Shown one piece after another: positions 6,205-13,874 of a DNA stretch of 14,657 nt (position 1 is the first letter of the stretch; every line of letters begins with the position of its first letter). Below the pieces are notes generated by a model, which was not told the origin of the DNA, ran no database searches, and was given only the letters and a program-made list of their open reading frames with translations. Made by a program: the position numbers and the translations under genes. The DNA is from an uncultured Chloroflexota bacterium (GTDB taxonomy: Bacteria; Chloroflexota; Chloroflexia; Chloroflexales; Roseiflexaceae), in the NCBI GenBank assembly GCA_937876225.1, contig CALFIC010000052.1, positions 1 to 14,657 on the forward strand, read 5' to 3'.

Positions 6205-7857
6205 GTGACGAACACCTTTGAGGCCCTTGGACTGAGTAGTGGGTTATTGGGCACACTAAATGAGCTTGGTTACCAGACGCCTACACCAGTACAAGCTGCT
6301 TCAATCCAGCATATGCTCGCTGGCGCAGATGTGATAGCGCAAGCGCAGACAGGCACCGGCAAGACCGCAGCATATGCACTACCGATTATCGAGAATATCG
6401 ACATCAACCTACGACACATCCAAGCGTTGGTGTTAGCGCCCACCCGTGAGTTAGCAGTGCAGGTCGCAGCGGCCTTCAAGAGTTACGCCAAGCACCGCGG
6501 CAATTTAAACATCGTCGCGATTTATGGTGGTCAACCCATCGAACGGCAGTTCCGCTCATTGTCTAATGGTGCTCACGTGGTTGTGGCCACACCAGGCCGC
6601 CTGATTGATCATATAAATCGTGGCACGATTTCGTTGACCAACGTCAAGGTCATTGTCCTTGACGAAGCCGACGAAATGCTCGCCATGGGCTTCATCGAAG
6701 ACGTGGAGCGAATTTTGGCAGTGTTGCCCAAACCACATCAGACGGCGTTGTATTCGGCCACTATGCCCGAAGCAATTTCGAATTTGGCCAAACGTTACAT
6801 GACCAACCCGGCCCGAATTGCCATCGCTGCCAGTCAGCGCACCGCCGATTTGGTTGAGCAACGTGTCTACGAAGTCTACCCCAACGATCGTTTCGAAGTA
6901 TTGTCACGCTTGTTACAATTCGAAGAACCCGGCGCAGCGATGATTTTTTGCCGGACCCGCAACGACGTTGACCAATTGGGCGAGAAGCTCACCGCCCGCG
7001 GCTTTAATTGTGATACCCTGCACGGCGAATTGTCCCAGACCCAACGCGATCGCGTCATGCATCGCTTCCGTACCGCCCAAAGCCAAATTTTGGTAGCCAC
7101 AGACGTTGCGGCTCGTGGGCTCGATGTTGATCACGTGACCCACGTGATTAATTTCGAAATCCCACCCGACCCTGAAGTCTATGTCCACCGGATTGGTCGT
7201 ACCGGCCGCGCTGGGCGCACCGGCATCGCAATTTCGATTATCACACCACGTGATCGCTTTGTGATGCGCACGATTCAGCGCATGACCAACGCCACGATTA
7301 CGCCACATACCATCCCCGCCCTTGCCGACCTCAACAAACGGCAACGGTCACGGTTGGCCAAACAAGTGGCGGACACCGTCGAAGCCCACGATTTGGTCCT
7401 CGAGAAATCACTCTTGGCCCAGCTCGCTGAGCAATTTGATAGCGAAACCATCGCGGCGGCTGCCTTGCGGATTGCCTTTGGCAATGTCCTCAACGAAGTC
7501 ACGCACGATCCATTGGCCAAATCGATGAGTGTCGCTAGCCAAAACTTCGAACCCCGCAATTCGGTGAGCAACAGCGGACCAGCCCGATCGTCGTCAATGA
7601 ATCGCGACAACGTACGCTTGATTATCGACATCGGTCGCGATCAAGGCGTGCGCCCCGGCGACATCGTCGGTGCCATCGCCAACGAAGCCAAAATCCCCGG
7701 TCGCTTGATTGGTGGCATCGAGCTCCACGACGGATTCTCGTATGTCAATGTACCCCAACGCGATGCCCGTAAGGTCATCGAAGTACTCAATCATGCTACG
7801 ATTCGTGGTCGGCGCATTCGTGCAAACTTGGCCACTCCCGCCACTCGTAAATCCTAA
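6205..7857 (+). CDS. DEAD-box ATP-dependent RNA helicase with DbpA-type RNA-binding domain (DeaD/CsdA/CshA-like)
   Basis: 550 aa from GTG 6205. The full motif set is present: Q motif (F4, then PTPVQ), Walker A AQTGTGKT (K53), PTRELA, TPGR, DEAD (153-156), SAT, the ARGLD region and HRIGRTGRAGRTG. After the two RecA-like lobes comes a helical spacer rich in Ala/Leu (about 375-430), typical of the DeaD/CshA branch, a Ser/Asn-rich linker, and from about residue 469 a DbpA-like RNA-binding domain (VRLIIDIGRDQGVRPGDIVG). Such helicases remodel rRNA and mRNA structure in ribosome assembly, cold adaptation and RNA turnover. It has its own promoter and a strong terminator, so it is probably monocistronic. 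The orthologue class (deaD versus cshA) is not certain. Confidence 0.95.
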   Translation: MTNTFEALGLSSGLLGTLNELGYQTPTPVQAASIQHMLAGADVIAQAQTGTGKTAAYALPIIENIDINLRHIQALVLAPTRELAVQVAAAFKSYAKHRGNLNIVAIYGGQPIERQFRSLSNGAHVVVATPGRLIDHINRGTISLTNVKVIVLDEADEMLAMGFIEDVERILAVLPKPHQTALYSATMPEAISNLAKRYMTNPARIAIAASQRTADLVEQRVYEVYPNDRFEVLSRLLQFEEPGAAMIFCRTRNDVDQLGEKLTARGFNCDTLHGELSQTQRDRVMHRFRTAQSQILVATDVAARGLDVDHVTHVINFEIPPDPEVYVHRIGRTGRAGRTGIAISIITPRDRFVMRTIQRMTNATITPHTIPALADLNKRQRSRLAKQVADTVEAHDLVLEKSLLAQLAEQFDSETIAAAALRIAFGNVLNEVTHDPLAKSMSVASQNFEPRNSVSNSGPARSSSMNRDNVRLIIDIGRDQGVRPGDIVGAIANEAKIPGRLIGGIELHDGFSYVNVPQRDARKVIEVLNHATIRGRRIRANLATPATRKS

Positions 7858-7879
7858 TATCAGCCCGCATGCTGGTAGC

Positions 7880-7918
7880 ACTCACCCCGTCACCTTTTGT
7901 GACGGGGTGAGTTTTTTT
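7880..7918 (+). terminator. Strong intrinsic terminator of the helicase gene
   Basis: ACTCACCCCGTCAC (7880-7893) and GTGACGGGGTGAGT (7899-7912) are perfect 14-bp arms around CTTTT, followed by T through 7918. A third segment, AAAAACTCACCCC (7921-7933), can also pair with the right arm. Confidence 0.97.
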
Positions 7919-7969
7919 ACAAAAACTCACCCCTCAGCCAGAGAAATTGCCAATACCATTGCATAAATC

Positions 7970-7978
7970 TGGTAGGAT
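7970..7978 (+). promoter_or_regulatory. Possible extended -10 promoter of the rhamnosidase gene
   Basis: TGG-TAGGAT: TGn plus a 4-of-6 -10 hexamer, about 30 nt before the ATG. TTGCCA lies upstream, but with a 20-bp spacer, so the -35 is doubtful. Confidence 0.35.
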
Positions 7979-8008
7979 AAAGCCATCAACGTTGCAAAGG
8001 AGCAGACA

Positions 8009-10723
8009 ATGGGTCAATTACGCCCCGCCGGTTTACGTACCGAATACCTTGAATCGCCACGTGGAATTACCGTAGCTCAGCCACGCTTGAGTTGGCTCCT
8101 TACGGGTGACGGTCACGATCGTCGCCAAACGGCTTATCAAATCCGCGTCGCCACCAACCCCAAATTACTCAAACAAGCCAACGCAGCGTTATGGGATAGT
8201 GGCAAAATCATTAGTGACTTGCAACCCGCCATCCGCTATGCTGGACCAGCTTTATCAAGCGGAGTAACCGCCTATTGGCAAGTGCGCGTCTGGGATGAAA
8301 ACGATATTCCTTCTGCATGGAGTCGTACTGATTTGTGGCAACAAGGGCTCGATGAATCTGATTGGGCCGCTGCAGCGTGGATCGCCTACCCAACCCCCAA
8401 AGATGTCGGCGAACTGAGTCAACCCGTGGCCATGCTTCGCCATCAATTTGATTTGCCCAGTAAACCGGTCAGCGCTACCTTGTATGCCTCAGCCCTCGGG
8501 TTGTACGAGATTCAACTCAATGGTCAAGTGGTCGGTGATCGGGTCCTCACCCCCGGCTGGAGCGATTACAACCACCGCGTGATGTACCAAGCGTACGATG
8601 TCACCAGCCTGCTCCAACGCGATAGCAATGCCATCGCCGCCATGCTTGGCGACGGCTGGTATTGTGGGTATTTGGGCTTCGAAAACAATTTCTCGCGCTA
8701 TGGGGACTTCCCGGCTTTGCGCTGTCGCCTCGACATCACCTGCGCCGATGGCAGCACCCATACTATCACCAGTAATCCCCAGTGGCGCGCCAACAATGGT
8801 CACATTCGCGCGGCGGATTTTTATATGGGAGCAACAATCGACTATACCCGCATCCCGCACGGCTGGGAACAAGTGGGATACGCCGATCATAGCTGGCATC
8901 CCGTCCAAGTCATCAGTTATGCTGGTGTCATGAGCCCCGATACGTCACCACCATTGCGCATCATCGAGACATTGCCGGTGCAACGCGTCACGCAACCGGC
9001 TCCCAAAGTCTATATCGTCGATTTCGGGCAAATTTATGCCGGCTATATGCGCTTGCATGTGCATGGCAAACGGGGCCAAAAAATTACTGTTCGCTACGGC
9101 GAAATCTTGAATGGCGATGGCTCGCTCCATACCATCAATCTGCGCGCCGCCAAACAAACCGACGTCTTTATTCTCGATGGCGAATCACGCTGGATTGAGC
9201 CCAACTTCACCTACAAAGGATTTCGCTATGTCGAAATCAGCGGCCTCGACAAGCCACCCCAGCCCGAAGACATCAATGGCTGTGTAATGCATGTCGATGC
9301 TCCCCTCACCGGTGAATTCCGCTGTGCCGACCCCTTGCTCAATCAACTCTGGAAAAACATTCGCTGGGGCCAGCGCGGTAACTTCCTCAGTGTGCCCACC
9401 GACTGCCCCCAGCGCGACGAGCGCTTGGGCTGGACCGGCGATATGCAAATCTATGTCCGCACCGGCATTTACCAGATGGACTGCGCCGCCTATCTCACCA
9501 AGTGGATGCGTGATGTCCGTGACGGCCAACACGAATCCGGCGCATTCCCCGACGTCGCACCCCGAATCGTCGTGCAGGCCGAAGGCGCCCCCGCCTGGGG
9601 TGATTGTGGTGTGGTCGTCCCTTGGACGTTGTGGCGCATGTATGGCGATATTGAGTTCATCAACGAAAACTGGGAGGCCATGGAAAAATGGATGGCGTTC
9701 TTGCACGACACCAATCCCAACCTCCGGCGCCTCAATCGTCGTGGCAACGACTATGGCGATTGGGTCGCCATGGATTCTCATACCGCCCGTGACCTTATCG
9801 GCACCGCCTATTGGGCCCAAGACGCCACCTTGCTTGCCCAAATGGCCGAGGCTACTGGACGCACTGCTGCCGCCGCCAAATACCACGAGTTGGCACAGCA
9901 CGTGCGCCAAGCCTTCTGCGAAGCCCATGTCTCACCCGAAGGTGCCGTGATTGGCGACATCAAAAGCGTCCATCCTCATTTGGTGCATCTCAATATGCAA
10001 CTCAATGGCGAAACTCAAACCAACTACGCCTTGGCGCTTAATTTTGACCTCATCCCCGCCAGCACCGTCAGCTATGCCACCGATCGCTTGATTCGTGACA
10101 TCGTCCGCCGTGGCAATCACTTGTCGACGGGGTTTGTGGGCACGATGCACTTATTGCCCGCCCTCACCAAGGGTGGCGCCACCGAAATGGCCTACCGCCT
10201 GCTTCGCCAACAGAGCTTCCCCTCGTGGCTCTATCCCGTCACCCAAGGCGCCACCACCATGTGGGAGCGCTGGGATTCGTGGCACCACGAATTTGGCTTA
10301 CAGACGCCCACCATGAATTCGTTCAATCACTTTGCTTATGGGTGTGTAGGCGATTGGATGATGCGCACCATGATTGGTATCTGCGATCACCCCGACGCCC
10401 CCGGCTTCCGTACCGCCCGCATCGCCCCACAACCCGGTGGCGGACTCAGTTACGCCAAAGGCAGCTATACGTCCCAATTCGGTACCTACAAATCTGGCTG
10501 GAAAGTCAAAGGGAATTTGCTCCAACTCGATGTGAGCATCCCTGCCGGCTGTAGCGCCGAAGTGCATATTCCCTGTGACGACCCCAAAAGCATCCGTATT
10601 GATGGCAAAAAAGTCACGGCTACCGCGTCGAATGGCAGTGTCGTCGTCACGCTCGGCTCAGGCGAATATGCCATTACTAGCCATTGGAACGCCCCAACCA
10701 CCACGATTAACGTGCTCGCCTAA
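8009..10723 (+). CDS. Alpha-L-rhamnosidase, glycoside hydrolase family 78
   Basis: 904 aa, full length for the family; ATG preceded by AAAGGAG with 6-nt spacing. Domains in order: an N-terminal Ig/FnIII-like domain (about 1-115, with SWLLTGDGHDRRQTAYQIRV), a beta-sandwich domain (about 120-320), a concanavalin-like domain (about 330-440, with VDFGQIYAGYMRL), the (alpha/alpha)6 catalytic barrel (about 440-790) and a C-terminal beta domain. The catalytic signature DCPQRDERLGWTGD is at 465-478 (E471 and D478 in the acid region), and TTMWERWDSW carries the likely general base E753. It removes terminal alpha-L-rhamnose from glycosides or oligosaccharides by inversion. There is no signal peptide, so it should act on imported substrates in the cytoplasm. 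It stands alone, with no transporter or rhamnose-catabolic gene in the window. Confidence 0.96.
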   Translation: MGQLRPAGLRTEYLESPRGITVAQPRLSWLLTGDGHDRRQTAYQIRVATNPKLLKQANAALWDSGKIISDLQPAIRYAGPALSSGVTAYWQVRVWDENDIPSAWSRTDLWQQGLDESDWAAAAWIAYPTPKDVGELSQPVAMLRHQFDLPSKPVSATLYASALGLYEIQLNGQVVGDRVLTPGWSDYNHRVMYQAYDVTSLLQRDSNAIAAMLGDGWYCGYLGFENNFSRYGDFPALRCRLDITCADGSTHTITSNPQWRANNGHIRAADFYMGATIDYTRIPHGWEQVGYADHSWHPVQVISYAGVMSPDTSPPLRIIETLPVQRVTQPAPKVYIVDFGQIYAGYMRLHVHGKRGQKITVRYGEILNGDGSLHTINLRAAKQTDVFILDGESRWIEPNFTYKGFRYVEISGLDKPPQPEDINGCVMHVDAPLTGEFRCADPLLNQLWKNIRWGQRGNFLSVPTDCPQRDERLGWTGDMQIYVRTGIYQMDCAAYLTKWMRDVRDGQHESGAFPDVAPRIVVQAEGAPAWGDCGVVVPWTLWRMYGDIEFINENWEAMEKWMAFLHDTNPNLRRLNRRGNDYGDWVAMDSHTARDLIGTAYWAQDATLLAQMAEATGRTAAAAKYHELAQHVRQAFCEAHVSPEGAVIGDIKSVHPHLVHLNMQLNGETQTNYALALNFDLIPASTVSYATDRLIRDIVRRGNHLSTGFVGTMHLLPALTKGGATEMAYRLLRQQSFPSWLYPVTQGATTMWERWDSWHHEFGLQTPTMNSFNHFAYGCVGDWMMRTMIGICDHPDAPGFRTARIAPQPGGGLSYAKGSYTSQFGTYKSGWKVKGNLLQLDVSIPAGCSAEVHIPCDDPKSIRIDGKKVTATASNGSVVVTLGSGEYAITSHWNAPTTTINVLA

Positions 10724-10756
10724 TATCCGGACCGCCGCTACTAGGGACTCATATCG

Positions 10757-10800
10757 CCACATATCACTTGTATCAGGGTACAGGTGGTATGTGGTTTTTT
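10757..10800 (+). terminator. Intrinsic terminator of the rhamnosidase gene
   Basis: CCACATATCACTTGTA (10757-10772) pairs with TACAGGTGGTATGTGG (10779-10794) over 16 positions, two of them G-U, around TCAGGG, followed by six T. Confidence 0.93.
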
Positions 10801-10803
10801 CTG

Positions 10804-10850
10804 GCAAAAAATAATTCAAATTTTGTTGAACTATTTTTTGCGACAAAAAA
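10804..10850. repeat. AT-rich palindrome related to the 1-103/268-370 repeat
   Basis: GCAAAAAATAATTCAA (10804-10819) and TTGAACTATTTTTTGC (10826-10841) are 16-bp arms with one mismatch. The right part, TTGAACTATTTTTT followed by ACAAAAAA, and the CAAATTT before it match the AT-rich half of the repeats at 1-103 and 268-370. It lies between convergent genes, and its A-tract/stem/T-tract form suits a bidirectional terminator. The family is therefore dispersed, at least three copies in this window. Confidence 0.7.
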
Positions 10851-10900
10851 ATGACATCCTACCCCATGACACCTTACATTATTGCGCTTTCACACCAGAG

Positions 10901-10938
10901 GGCGGATAGTATGGCGATGATTGGCCATACTATCCACC
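10901..10938. repeat. Near-perfect inverted repeat between convergent genes
   Basis: GGATAGTATGGC (10904-10915) and GCCATACTATCC (10924-10935) are perfect 12-bp arms with an 8-nt loop. Two further G-C pairs extend the stem after one mismatch. There is no T-tract directly after it on either strand. It lies about 45 bp past the stop of the minus-strand M20 gene and may be its terminator, or an mRNA 3'-end stabilising hairpin. Confidence 0.75.
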
Positions 10939-10983
10939 TATGCAGCCCACGCAGTTTTTTCCCTGACACTACGCACGAGTAGT

Positions 10984-12108
10984 TTATTTGGCCGGTAACA
11001 ACGTCAGAATCGTCTGGGTATATACGTGACAGCACCGTACAATCGAGGGCAAATCAACCCATTCGTTACACTGATGGAAGTTCGCGCCAATTGGGCCATG
11101 CAACACTGTCGGGATATGGGCTAATTCGGCAAACAAATTAGCATCACTGACCCCTGTTGAATAATAATATTCACCAGCGCGACCATGTGCCTGGGTAAAT
11201 GCCGCTTGGAGCGCCTGTACCAACGCATGATCTGCGCCTATTTCGAAGGGCGGGTAATAAGGCGGTGGCGTGGTGAGCTCGATACGAGCCGGTGAATTGA
11301 GCCCTGCCACAATCGCGTCCATTTGCGCCATCACTTCGGCTTTGTTTTCGCCAGGCACGATTTGGCGCGACACCAACACTTCAGCCCGTTCGGGGATGGT
11401 CACCACGTATTGCGCACTGCCACTCAAAAACGACAAGATTGATTGTGATGCGGGAATCCGTTCATGCACACCCAGCGGCAAGCCATCAACCTGCACCACA
11501 AAACGAGCCGCTTCGCTAGCGGCATTAATCCCTTGCCACGGCATAAAGCCATGCGCGGCTTTACCGATGACATCGGCCCGTACGAGGATTTTGCCGGCAG
11601 CGCCCAACTCAATTTCGGGCACTGATTCGCTGACAATACAATAGTCGGCGGCAATCCCTTGAGTCACCAAACTATTGGCACCGAGTGAATAGGCTTCTTC
11701 GTCAACCACCGCGCTGAATATCAATGTCCCGCTCCAGGCCGTCAGGTTTTGGACAAAGGCCCGGGTGACGAGCATGTTAGCAACCACGCCTGATTTCATA
11801 TCGCAAGCCCCGAGGCCGTACATGCGGTCACCATCGATACGCCCTTGCCACGGGTCGCACTCCCAGCCTTCGGCAGCCAGCACCGTATCGGTGTGGCCAT
11901 TGAGCATAAAGGTAGGACCTACGCCGTTTTCGATGCGTACCACTATATTGGGGGCTTGGCTAGTGGGCCAGATTTCGGCAGTCATACCGTGAGCCGTAAA
12001 CCAATCAGCGACAGCTTGTTGCACGGCGTGCTCTTCACCGGGATAACTTTTGATGGCCACCAGTTGGCGCAGCAGTGCCGTTGCTTCGGCTAAATCATAT
12101 GGAAACAT
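10984..12108 (-). CDS. M20 family metallopeptidase/deacylase (ArgE/DapE/CPG2-like)
   Basis: 374 aa. The zinc and catalytic residues are in place: NGHTDTV (H72; D74 assists), GLGACDMKSG (D103 bridges), VVDEEAY (E137 general base, E138 ligand), VSES (E161), and the late histidine in GANFHQCNEW (H345). The middle (about 170-290) is the lid/dimerisation domain with KAAHG. Members hydrolyse N-acyl amino acids, N-succinyl-diaminopimelate, or peptide and carbamate bonds; the motifs do not separate these. Neighbours are hydrolases, not arginine or lysine biosynthesis genes, so a catabolic N-acyl amide hydrolase is as likely as ArgE or DapE. The start is ATG 12108, and its Shine-Dalgarno AAGGA lies inside the end of the upstream hydrolase gene (6-nt gap), so translation is probably coupled. 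Confidence 0.92.
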   Translation of the reverse strand: MFPYDLAEATALLRQLVAIKSYPGEEHAVQQAVADWFTAHGMTAEIWPTSQAPNIVVRIENGVGPTFMLNGHTDTVLAAEGWECDPWQGRIDGDRMYGLGACDMKSGVVANMLVTRAFVQNLTAWSGTLIFSAVVDEEAYSLGANSLVTQGIAADYCIVSESVPEIELGAAGKILVRADVIGKAAHGFMPWQGINAASEAARFVVQVDGLPLGVHERIPASQSILSFLSGSAQYVVTIPERAEVLVSRQIVPGENKAEVMAQMDAIVAGLNSPARIELTTPPPYYPPFEIGADHALVQALQAAFTQAHGRAGEYYYSTGVSDANLFAELAHIPTVLHGPIGANFHQCNEWVDLPSIVRCCHVYTQTILTLLPAK

Positions 12109-12114
12109 TGTGGG

Positions 12115-12933
12115 TTATCCTTGCGTTCGTTTCAAAAAATCGCCGACCAGCGCGGCATACGCCGCTGGTGCTTCACGGCGGATACAGTGCCCCACATTGC
12201 GAATCAAGCCAATCTCCACCCACGACGACAATTGCCGGGCCGTGGCGGCTTCTCGCGCCGTCACAAGCACCCGACTCGCAGGTTCACCCACCACCAACAG
12301 CGTCGGCATCGTCAAGGCAGCAATCATTGTTTGCCACGCCACAAAGCGGTCTGTTTCGTTGAATGGCAAACGTGCCCCCACTTGCAGTTTCGCTTGGGCC
12401 CAAGAGCGCAACTCAGCGGCCTGCCAGGTCGGGTTATCGTCTGCACACCGCACGACTAACTGCTCGAGCGACAATGTTTTCATTTCATCAAGCCAGGCAT
12501 AAAACCCCGCATCGTTGGCAGCCGCCACATCCGCATCAACCTGTGGATTCAACATCTCCAACGGCGGGTCTTCAAGCACGATCGCCCGCATCAGCTCAGA
12601 GTAGGTGGTGGCCGCAGCCAAAGTCGCCATTGCCCCCATCGAATGCCCAATCACGATGGGGCGCACCAAGTTGAGAGCAATGATGACATTGCGCATATCA
12701 GCAGCTAAATCATGGGGCGCATAATGCGCCGCTGGCTGGTCAGACAACCCATGCCCACGCGCATCATACATCACCACATCGTAATGGTGCGTCAATGGCT
12801 CCGCAAATGCCAGCCAACAGGCGGCATTATCAGTCCGGCCATGCACCAACAGCAATGGCACACCCTGCCCCGCCCGCTGATAATGCAATTTATACGCGCC
12901 CGATTGCACAAACCCTGCTTGCCAATTCGTCAT
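12115..12933 (-). CDS. Alpha/beta hydrolase, tandem paralogue 2
   Basis: 272 aa from ATG 12933. The fold is clear: HG oxyanion motif (H31-G32), nucleophile elbow GHSMG (S98) and catalytic His in RNVGHCIRRE (H249). The acid position after strand 7 reads VVGEP (E217), where its neighbour has Asp. In an ungapped comparison, the first 100 residues share 49 identities with the product of the gene upstream (12991-13806), so the pair arose by tandem duplication and then diverged. A start at GTG 12957 is possible, but AAAAGGG sits 7 nt before ATG 12933 and the paralogue starts at the same motif (MTxWQ). Cytosolic esterase, lactonase or C-C hydrolase type; substrate unknown. It is the middle gene of the hydrolase-hydrolase-M20 operon. 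Confidence 0.88.
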   Translation of the reverse strand: MTNWQAGFVQSGAYKLHYQRAGQGVPLLLVHGRTDNAACWLAFAEPLTHHYDVVMYDARGHGLSDQPAAHYAPHDLAADMRNVIIALNLVRPIVIGHSMGAMATLAAATTYSELMRAIVLEDPPLEMLNPQVDADVAAANDAGFYAWLDEMKTLSLEQLVVRCADDNPTWQAAELRSWAQAKLQVGARLPFNETDRFVAWQTMIAALTMPTLLVVGEPASRVLVTAREAATARQLSSWVEIGLIRNVGHCIRREAPAAYAALVGDFLKRTQG

Positions 12934-12990
12934 GGCATTGCCCTTTTCGTTAGTCACACGAGTAATATCAGCCTACGCCTCGTACAAAAA

Positions 12991-13806
12991 TTAATGACGG
13001 CGCAAAAACTCGTGCACCAACGCGCTGTATTGGAGCGGCGCTTCACGACGAATGCAGTGCCCCACGTTGCGGATCAACGCTACTTCAATGTGCGTCGACA
13101 ATGTGCGCGCTTCGGCAGCAGCAGTAGCCGGCACAATCGAACCTTTGCTGGGGTCAGAGCCAATCAACAAGGCTGGGACACCGATTTGGGGGATGAGTTT
13201 CTGCCAATGTATGGTGCGCTCAGGCTCATAATCGACGACATCACTGACGAAACCAAATTGATGCTTGGATTCGGCCCAATGATGGAGCTCTTCGGCACGC
13301 CAAGTGGGATTTTCGGCGATACAGCGCAACACCAGTTGCTCGTGATTCAGCGCCTTCATGCTATCGATCCAACCAACCCGGCGGGCTTTGTTTGCCGCAG
13401 ATTCGGCCGCAGTCGGCACCACATCGGGGAACATCGGCGGGTCTTCCATCACCACCGCCCGTAACAATTCGGGAAACAACCCCGCCGCGTGCATCGCCAT
13501 CTGGGCACCCATCGAATGCCCCATCACCACCGGCTTCACTAAGCCCAGTTGGATAATTAGCGCTTTGACATCACTCGCTTGATCAATTGCGCCATTGCCT
13601 TGGCGGGCTTTCCCTGATTGGCCATGGTTGCGGGCATCAATCAAAATCACCTCATGTGTTGCCGTCAACGGCTCCGCAAAGGCTTTCCAACAATCACCAT
13701 TATCAGAGAATCCATGCGCCAAAATAATCGGTGCCCCATTGCCCGCCCGCTGATAGCGAATCGTGACATCACCCGACTTGATTGTGGCCGATTGCCATGT
13801 TGTCAT
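12991..13806 (-). CDS. Alpha/beta hydrolase, tandem paralogue 1
   Basis: 271 aa from ATG 13806, which AGAGG precedes by 6 nt; the adjoining ATG at 13809 would leave only 3 nt. A complete catalytic triad is visible: S98 in GHSMG, D218 in IGSDP and H250 in RNVGHCIRRE, with the oxyanion HG at 31-32. A conserved block, ENPTWRAEELHHWAESKHQ (about 165-183), in the cap region is shared in weaker form with the downstream paralogue and probably shapes the substrate pocket. No signal peptide. First gene of the hydrolase-hydrolase-M20 operon; 57 nt separate it from the next gene. The chemistry (ester, thioester, lactone or C-C bond) cannot be fixed from sequence. Confidence 0.9.
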   Translation of the reverse strand: MTTWQSATIKSGDVTIRYQRAGNGAPIILAHGFSDNGDCWKAFAEPLTATHEVILIDARNHGQSGKARQGNGAIDQASDVKALIIQLGLVKPVVMGHSMGAQMAMHAAGLFPELLRAVVMEDPPMFPDVVPTAAESAANKARRVGWIDSMKALNHEQLVLRCIAENPTWRAEELHHWAESKHQFGFVSDVVDYEPERTIHWQKLIPQIGVPALLIGSDPSKGSIVPATAAAEARTLSTHIEVALIRNVGHCIRREAPLQYSALVHEFLRRH

Positions 13807-13845
13807 CATTGACCTCTTTTATAAAAACAATATGTGTGCCTATTA

Positions 13846-13851
13846 ATTATA
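13846..13851 (-). promoter_or_regulatory. -10 box of the hydrolase-hydrolase-M20 operon
   Basis: Perfect TATAAT on the minus strand, preceded by TG, about 40 nt before ATG 13806. No good -35 is seen 16-18 bp upstream (ATACAG, AATACA or TACAGA), as expected of an activator-dependent or weak promoter. It overlaps the inverted repeat at 13849-13874. Confidence 0.5.
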
Positions 13852-13874
13852 CAGACAACCCGTTCCGTCTGTAT
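13849..13874. promoter_or_regulatory. Inverted repeat (possible operator) between thioesterase and hydrolase genes
   Basis: ATACAGAC (13849-13856) and GTCTGTAT (13867-13874) are perfect 8-bp arms with a 10-bp spacer. It directly abuts the thioesterase stop codon, and one arm overlaps a TATAAT box. The arm length, spacing and position suit a dimeric repressor or activator site. On RNA it could be a weak terminator, but only AATTAATAGG follows. Confidence 0.6.

Noticed and set aside
7130..7150. Paired CACGTG cores in the helicase gene as parS-like sites for the ParB-like protein
   Set aside because: The flanks do not match TGTTNCACGTGAAACA and the bases are explained by the conserved helicase coding sequence.
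9185..9928. 247-aa open frame on the minus strand inside the rhamnosidase gene
   Set aside because: Shadow frame of a GC-rich gene; Gly/Val/Ala-biased with no recognisable motif, while the plus frame has complete GH78 motifs.
10984..12108. Naming the M20 gene argE or dapE
   Set aside because: The motifs fit the whole M20 family and there are no arginine or lysine biosynthesis neighbours.
12712..13464. 250-aa open frame on the plus strand opposite the two hydrolase genes
   Set aside because: It spans both paralogues and their spacer in antisense, with no motif and no ribosome binding site.
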